Shown piece by piece: positions 57,783 through 64,000 of a DNA stretch of 64,000 bases. A program made the translations under genes and the position numbers. How positions within the stretch are numbered: position 1 is the first letter of the stretch; every line of letters starts with the position of its first letter. This stretch comes from Ophiura sarsii (taxonomy: Eukaryota; Echinodermata; Ophiuroidea; Amphilepidida; Ophiuridae). The stretch is taken from the NCBI GenBank assembly GCA_035610835.1, contig CM069441.1, positions 158,440,996 to 158,504,995 of the forward strand, read 5' to 3'. The notes below the pieces were generated by a model. That model searched no databases, was not told the origin of the DNA, and saw only the letters and a program-made list of their open reading frames with translations.

Positions 57783-58345
57783 TTGTATGATCAAAACCTT
57801 CATTGCACTGACACGGTGAAGATTCTGGGCATAAAAATTGCTAAAGATCTAAAATGGAACACCCACATTGGTGACATTACGAAACGTGCAAGAGGACGGC
57901 TATTTATGCTTAACATCCTAAAACGGCATGGGCTAAGTGTTAAAGACCTGGTAACAATCTATGTTGGTTTTGTTCGCCCCCTTCTTGAGTATGCTCTACC
58001 AGTATGGCATCCTGGTCTGACAGAAAATCTCCACTATGATTTGGAGCATATTCAGAAGAGGGTGTGTAGAATCATCTTAGGTTTTAACTACATAGGCTAT
58101 CAGGATGCCTAACATGTGCTATTCCGAAACTCAGGAACCGTAGAGACCAACTTTGTTTAAACTTTGCTAAATCCCTTTTAAAATCTAATGAATTCCGTGG
58201 TTGGTTACCAAAATCTAGAGATGAACAAGTGCATAATATGACTCTCCGTAGTGCTCACAAAATAACTGTTCCTAAAACACGTACCCTACGTTATGCTCGT
58301 AGCTCAATTCCATACATGGTCAAACTCTTAAATCATACATTATAG
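57592..58345 (+). pseudogene. LINE reverse transcriptase 3' end, frameshifted
   Basis: The frame starts around LNPTKCMFMDVTFA, passes a poly-C run at about 57750 that shifts the frame, then reads VKILGIKIAKDLKWNTHIGD, FVRPLLEYALPVWHPGLTEN and IQKRVCRIILGFNYIGYQDA. These are typical of CR1/L2-like ORF2 C termini. After a further frameshift at about 58100 it continues RRDQLCLNFAKSLLKSNEF, GWLPKSRDEQ and RYARSSIPYMVKLLN to a stop at 58343-58345. A 5'-truncated, dead copy. It belongs to a different family from the LINE at 18520. Confidence 0.85.
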
Positions 58346-59128
58346 TTCTGTTTCCAATCGGGGGTGGGTTGTTGTGTTATGCATGCTTAGTTATTTCTAT
58401 GAATATATATTGTTTCTATTATTATCACATATTGTTAATATTGTTGTAATTCAGCATTTTGCTGCGATAATGATATGTTTAAAAAAAAATTTAAAAAGGT
58501 GGAGAGGACCTGTTTCTACAGAGCTGTTAGCAGGAATGTTCCGGTTAATGCCTCTCTGTAGAAACACACTCATAGATCATAGAATCTGAGACTTGCCCTT
58601 TTAATTATGGCCTACTGTAAGTCAAGGTAGTAAGTCAAGGCACTCTATACAAATGTACAAGCTATGCATATATTGCATTGGATGACTAAAAATACACAAG
58701 TGAGGCACGTGGTCAATGCTGTAAAATGTTGTGTTGCCCACAGCGACCGACCCTCAAATCTCACAAATCAGGGTCTCAATTTTTTAGATGATCCCAAATT
58801 ATCAAAATATTACTAATTTCTGCTTGAGATGAATAAGTGAAATTGACATTTACCAATATTGTCTTGACATGAACCACACTACAGTCGGTAATATTTTTCA
58901 ACCAAAAAAATAAGAAAAATAAGAAAAAAAATTTAAAAATGTTGGCACTAGAGGCAACACAACAATTTTGTTTTGCCTAATCTAATATATTTCTTGGTAA
59001 CATAATTATCATGGCAACAGACAATCAAGTATTAATCAAAATCACTAATGAATACAACATTACTCCATAATTTATGTTCATGTACAGCAACTAAAAATAG
59101 GAGAGAAATGGACAAAATTAGTACAATA
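58346..59128. other. Unassigned sequence
   Basis: AT-rich, possibly including the LINE 3' tail. No feature recognised. Confidence 0.45.
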
Positions 59129-62052
59129 TGGCTCATTCCATGAAGTTGGGGCATATTATGTGACATCCAAGTGAAATTTTCAAAATGGATATTTTCCAAC
59201 TCTTTCTTCTGTTTTAGGTTCTACATTTACCAAAGTCCAATGTAGAACTTTTTATTTTAATGTAACATTTGGTGTAAAATAACCGCACATGTTCAACAGT
59301 TGGATGACATTTCCAAAAATCCTGATGCTACATGGACACCATTTCCCATTTCCATATCATTTTCTAATAAATTAGCTTAAGATGTGGGCCAAGTTTCTAT
59401 ACCTCAATTAACTACTTGGAACCACAAATACATGAAAAGAAACCAGATTTGTCTAGGTTGAACATAACTTAACGAACAAGACATCGTAGATTAACTGTTT
59501 TATGTAAAAACTCATTGAAAAGTGACTCTTTATTTTGAAATTTGTATAATGAATTTAAATAAAGTACATATCAATATTTGTTTGATGTAAAGTACTCTAT
59601 AAACCATGCACATTGATTACATTATAGTCATAAAGTAAGTATATGAAGTATTATTTACCTGTATAATGTTTTAAAATACACTACCGATGCTACATGGACA
59701 CCGCGTCTTGTAACATTGTTAATAATAAGACTATTCATACTGTTACAATTATTTGAGTGTGAATGGTTTGTCTACTTGTTCATCATATCAAGTAGATACA
59801 CAGAGTGAATTGCTTGAAATTTATCTAAACACTGTTCATGTAAAATTTACCTTTTCTGTGTACTTAAGTATTACGATGCTACATGGACACCGTGCCCTCA
59901 AATATTTGGAACAGCTTGAACAGGTGCATCTTTTTCAGATCAATAGAGAGGATGTATTATGATGTTAACTTTTTATGTTATAAGCACACGATAAAATTAA
60001 TAACATGGATTGTAAAACTACAAATTACACAAAAAGATAACCTGCCATGAAGCATAAAACATAATTACCTATGATACACATACACCATTTCTTACAATTA
60101 CACAATAACAATACACCATTGATCAAAGAAACTTAAGATGTCCACTGAAACCAACTTCATGCAGTGTTGTTCTTAAAGTACCATTTGTGATCTTAGTCTC
60201 TTTGCTCGTTTCTGATTGAATCATCCTCTATTATTGATAAAGATGATTGAAAAGTTTGATCACTTAAAAAGTCAGTTTGCAAAAAAATAATTTAATTGCC
60301 ATGATGGATTTCTTTGGAAAGGTACTAGTTTTTGAAAATGATGGGTTCCTTGTCTTCATCTCCATAAATTCCAGGACTATAGAACTGTCTTCTGAATTAA
60401 TGTCAAGAACCTGCAAAGCAAAACAAAATAAACCCTATGGCTTAGTATCTTCATGGAACATTGTGTATTGATATTGGAGTAGATTATTTATTCATGTTGC
60501 ACTTTTTGTGTTGCAGGAAAATATTTATATTAAAATTATGCTGGAGTATTTTATTTATTATTCATTTAACTTGAAAAAGAATAGCAAAGGATAGAGAACT
60601 TAAATGATTTACAATTATTTGTTTTATTTATAGTAAATAAAACTAAAATAAGGGAATGTTTATTGTGAATTCAGTGAAATGCTAATGGAAATGGTGTCCA
60701 TGTAGCATTATGTATTAATATATTTCATTAGATATACATCTCTCATAATATGCCTTTTTTTCTGTAAAGTGTAGTAAAATGTAGGCAATGTGTTGAATGT
60801 TTTGGGTGATGGATAATTTCGAATGGGGTAATTGTTTTAGTCTAATTAGGCAAATTTTATGAAATGCTACATGGACATGGTGTCCATGTAGCATCATATT
60901 GGTAAGCTATATTATTAGCATTAAAAGAGCAAAAACTAATTCATTATTAACTTCAAAGTTTATTAATGATGTGATTCTACAAATCAATTACAATTTCAAC
61001 GAACTATAACGATACCCAATGCAAAATATTGCCCATGCTATGCCCGATGCTACATGGACGCCAAATTATTATGGCGTCCGTGACTCAAAATTAATATCAT
61101 AACCTGAAAAGAAATTCTGATTCAGTGTTTCCCTTTCAATAAAAATGCATTAATAAATATAGACATACAAGCAACATTAAGAAATAATTACAATCGCACT
61201 TACCATTCACAAAACTATCCAATGTTTACATTTTGATGCTACATAAAAGTCCCGATGCTACAACGGGACATCAGCGACTGAAACCTTGATAAAACTAGCT
61301 CACATGTGGCAAATTCCAAACAAACCTGATAGCTATTGACCTCTATCCTTACACAAGAAATATGGAATGTTTTATTTATCTCCAGGGGGGGGATTCCCAC
61401 AAATTGCATAGGATGTTTATCACGATGCTACATTTTATGGTTAGGACACCATGCACACGGCACGGTATACTTTTTCATGAATATATGGAATGGTCTTCAT
61501 GAAATTTATTCTCATTTGCAATAGTTTTCAATTGATAAATGCTCTTAATTTTGGAAAATAATTTAAAAATGTATGATAGAGAACTACCCCCATTCAGCAA
61601 TGAAAACTCCCGATGCTACACGTGTATATTTTGTGGACACCGTGCGTAGCATCGGAAAGGCAATTTTCATGTTGCTTGGGTGAAAAATCAGTCCAGCGTG
61701 ACGAGGTGTTTTGGTCAGTAAACTATGAATACATGTATCTTTTATTAATCAAAGCGATTTCCAAGCAATTCTATGATAGTTTTGCTTACATAAAACTCAT
61801 ATTAATTGTTGTGTTTTCCATGTCACGTTTTTTAGCAAAAATGGTCTTGGACACCACCTCATTTTTTATTTATTTTTTCTTCAAGGAAGGGTCGATTTTT
61901 AATTTTTTTTTCATGGCTCAATACTATAACCTAGTACTGTTTTTGGACACTAAAAAAATTTGATATACACATAGAGTAAAACAGTTTATAAGCTGCCTAA
62001 AGTACCAAATTCTGCAATTTTAACAAATGCCCCAACTTCATGGAATGAGCCA
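59129..62052. mobile_element. 2.9-kb TIR element with GATGCTACATGGACACC repeats (copy 2)
   Basis: Same ends as 52565-55491, with TA at 59127-59128 and 62053-62054. It differs by scattered substitutions and a few small indels over 2.9 kb, and all motif copies are retained in the same places. Flanks are unrelated to copy 1, so it moved as a unit and is not part of a wider duplication. Confidence 0.88.
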
Positions 62053-62344
62053 TATACATTAAAAAAGTATAGTTCTATGTATTATAGTTGATGATGGCAT
62101 TGAAAGCCTCTGAATACAAAATATGCATGGTTTATTGATACTACTGTAATGTATGTAGGCCTTGACAGCAAAACAACACAATGTCAAAACAAACTGTAAG
62201 AACATATCCTAGGCTGGATACAAATCTTGCTGAATTAGTGTTGTTACACTTAGACATTCAGTCATGGACTTGATCAAAGTCTAGCATCGTTTCCATGGAT
62301 GTATGTTATTAACAATGGGACAAATGATAAGCACTATAGTTTAC

Positions 62345-62504
62345 AGGCCTGGAAAAAATGTGGAATTCAGGAAGCTCCTTCCCTGGAAATTTTGGTATTG
62401 GGAGGGAAATGTTGCTTTTCCAAATAAAGAAATAGTGGGAAATCTTGCTTTCTTTCTGGGAAATGTTGCTTGCTTCCCGGGAAATAAACATTTTTCCAGC
62501 CCTG
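62345..62504. mobile_element. hAT-like MITE, 160 bp
   Basis: CAGGCCTGGAAAAAATG at the left and CATTTTTCCAGCCCTG at the right. Flanks ATAGTTTA (62337-62344) and ATAGTTAT (62505-62512) share their first six bases, a decayed 8-bp duplication. The interior repeats GGGAAATGTTGCTT. Confidence 0.75.
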
Positions 62505-62913
62505 ATAGTTATAGTGACGGCACCCGCATAATTTTTGCAGATTTTGGCTTTTATTGTAAAAATTGCCTGATATTAGCTTGAATTAGACATTTCAGACCAA
62601 TTTTAAGCTAGTTTTAAATTAAGTGATTTTGACATTAAAAGTCAACGTTCGTGATTGTTTGGGGACAACAGAGGTGGGACTTGAGCTGGCACTGCCCCAC
62701 CCCCCCCCCCCCTTCCCCCATAGTGCCGCCACTGACTATATTTCAAATAATAAATTAACTGATCACAAAAATATCTGAACCATAAGTCCACCGTTACCCT
62801 GATGCTTCGCAAGTTGAGCTGCCATTATGAATGTTTTGTCATACATGTATAAGTTAGAGATTCTCCTGACAGAACAAAGATACAGTTAGGTTAAGATTGT
62901 ATACTCGACGACG

Positions 62914-63164
62914 TGTGATGTAATCAAGCAAAATCAGTCTGAAGTCGAAAATATCTTTTCAGTTCTCTACTTGATTGTATGGTTATTTGCACAGCTTCAA
63001 CTTGGCAGAAAACCACTCTCATATGAATGCTTGATTACAAAGATAGCTATTGAAATGCTTTCAAAACAATAGAAAAGAAAAGAAATGCTAACCTCTGTTT
63101 GCTTAAAATATCTCAAAATCAATATTTCTGACTTGGACTGACTTTGCTTGATCACATCACATAT
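62914..63164. mobile_element. MITE with TGTGATGTGATCAAGC-like ends (fourth copy)
   Basis: GTGTGATGTAATCAAGCAAA at the left and TTTGCTTGATCACATCACAT at the right. The inner AATCAGTCTGAAGTC is mirrored by GACTTGGACTGACTTT. The interior is unlike the other copies, so the relation rests on the ends. Confidence 0.6.
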
Positions 63165-63658
63165 TACTGATTTGCATTCAGATAATAACACATGTCCTCA
63201 AACAAATAATATAATATTTGTTATTACATGAACAATTGAACATATTGGTATTTTCATTTATAGTTGTTTTCATTTATAGTTGAATAGGCCTGCAAATTGC
63301 CAAAAGGATATAAGTTTTTTTAAGAAATCACTACAATTCCAGCTGCACTCTGGAGGAACAGAAATTCTCATGACACTTGATTTGTGACGTAGCACATCAA
63401 AATGGGGACTTTGCAGTTGTGTTTTTTTAGAAATATGAACATGGACAGAAAAAAAAGAAGAAAATAATAAGAATTTAGGAATCATTTTCACCCGTAAGAT
63501 CTGAATGCCTTGATCAATTTTGTGTCATTTTAAAGCTTAGAAAATGCTCTATCTAAGAGCATATATAATACACTCAAAAGTGTCTTCTCCTGCAAAGTCC
63601 CCCTGTTTTGATGTGCTGCATTACTTATTAACTTGGTTGTTATACAAATTGTCTGAGT
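63165..63658. other. Unassigned sequence
   Basis: AT-rich. TTTTCATTTATAGTTG occurs twice in a row at about 63252. No exon seen. Confidence 0.4.
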
Positions 63659-63780
63659 TCAGGGTTCGAGTCCTCGCCGGTGAATGTCCTTGCTTATTTT
63701 TCGTTAGGACATTTGCAGGTGTTTGTTAATTGTCTAATTGTAAACACTATGGGTTGGTGAACTGCTTTATATTTATGTCT
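63659..63780 (+). repeat. Dispersed repeat with B-box-like start
   Basis: AGGGTTCGAGTCCTCGCC matches a tRNA B-box, and 80 bp later GTAAACACTATGGGTTGGTG with AACTGCTTT matches 2160-2195 inside a hAT-like element. This suggests a SINE body or tail shared by both places. Confidence 0.5.
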
Positions 63781-63990
63781 TCCCTGTTAAAATCCCCACA
63801 TCTAAATACAGACTATGGTCAATGTTTACTATAGAAATCAACCTGTTCCATTTATAGTTGTATTGAGATGAATGCAATGCTGATCAATAACCAATGATGA
63901 AAAGGTCAATAGCTTCTTGATGTTTAATAAGCTGTCCTAAGGGAGTTAACCTTAAAGATGAGATTCAAAATCACCATACGGCAATGACCC

Positions 63991-64000
63991 CCCCCCCCCC
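63991..64000. repeat. Poly-C run at window edge
   Basis: The window ends inside a C homopolymer, one of at least ten G or C runs of ten bases or more in the window. Confidence 0.85.

Overview
The window looks like nuclear DNA of an AT-rich, repeat-dense animal genome, probably a marine invertebrate and possibly a deuterostome (inference). The evidence is spliced exons of a membrane steryl-sulfatase/arylsulfatase-C-like gene, 3' ends of two CR1/L2/jockey-like LINEs, many short terminal-inverted-repeat (TIR) elements, tRNA-like SINE pieces, long poly-G/poly-C runs and a 100-N scaffold gap. No bacterial-type gene, operon or CRISPR array is present.

Gene content. The only recognisable host gene is on the minus strand and incomplete. 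In transcript order the exons are 44660-44538 and 43429-43307 (two homologous 123-nt exons), 37901-37206 (the large catalytic and membrane-hairpin exon), 36842-36561 (C-terminal domain) and 31867-31401 (last exon with stop). Every junction is phase 1, and the joined protein follows human STS through GKWH, AHTALFSS, TSDNGGH, GIYKG, EGGIRVP, the DxLPTIA region and the C-terminal DPSE region. I did not find the 5' exons with the N-terminal metal site and the formylglycine CxPSR motif; they probably lie beyond 64000. A second copy of the last exon is at 17329-16863. The penultimate exon ends in twelve near-identical 60-bp repeats, each carrying the exon end plus its own GT splice donor in the same phase.

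Layout. 1-4107: nested TIR elements. 4108-18419: copy 1 of a long duplicated segment, cut off by the gap at 18420-18519. 18520-19230: LINE 3' end. About 19305-35135: copy 2 of the segment, including the sulfatase last exon. 35136-44660: the other sulfatase exons, with TIR elements in the introns. 44661-47377: mostly unassigned, with one foldback. 47378-52556: two copies of a 2-3 kb block made of degenerate short repeats. 52565-55491 and 59129-62052: two near-identical 2.9-kb TIR elements carrying about ten copies of a GATGCTACATGGACACC motif. Between them are a tRNA-like SINE, a foldback and a second LINE 3' end. 62053-64000: small elements and unassigned sequence.

How it fits together. The two long segment copies differ by at least nine clean element insertions, each filled in one copy and empty in the other. 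This defines element ends and target-site duplications by direct comparison. The copies flank a scaffold gap, and one of them holds a last exon with no visible upstream exons, so they may be two haplotypes placed in tandem by the assembler rather than a true duplication.
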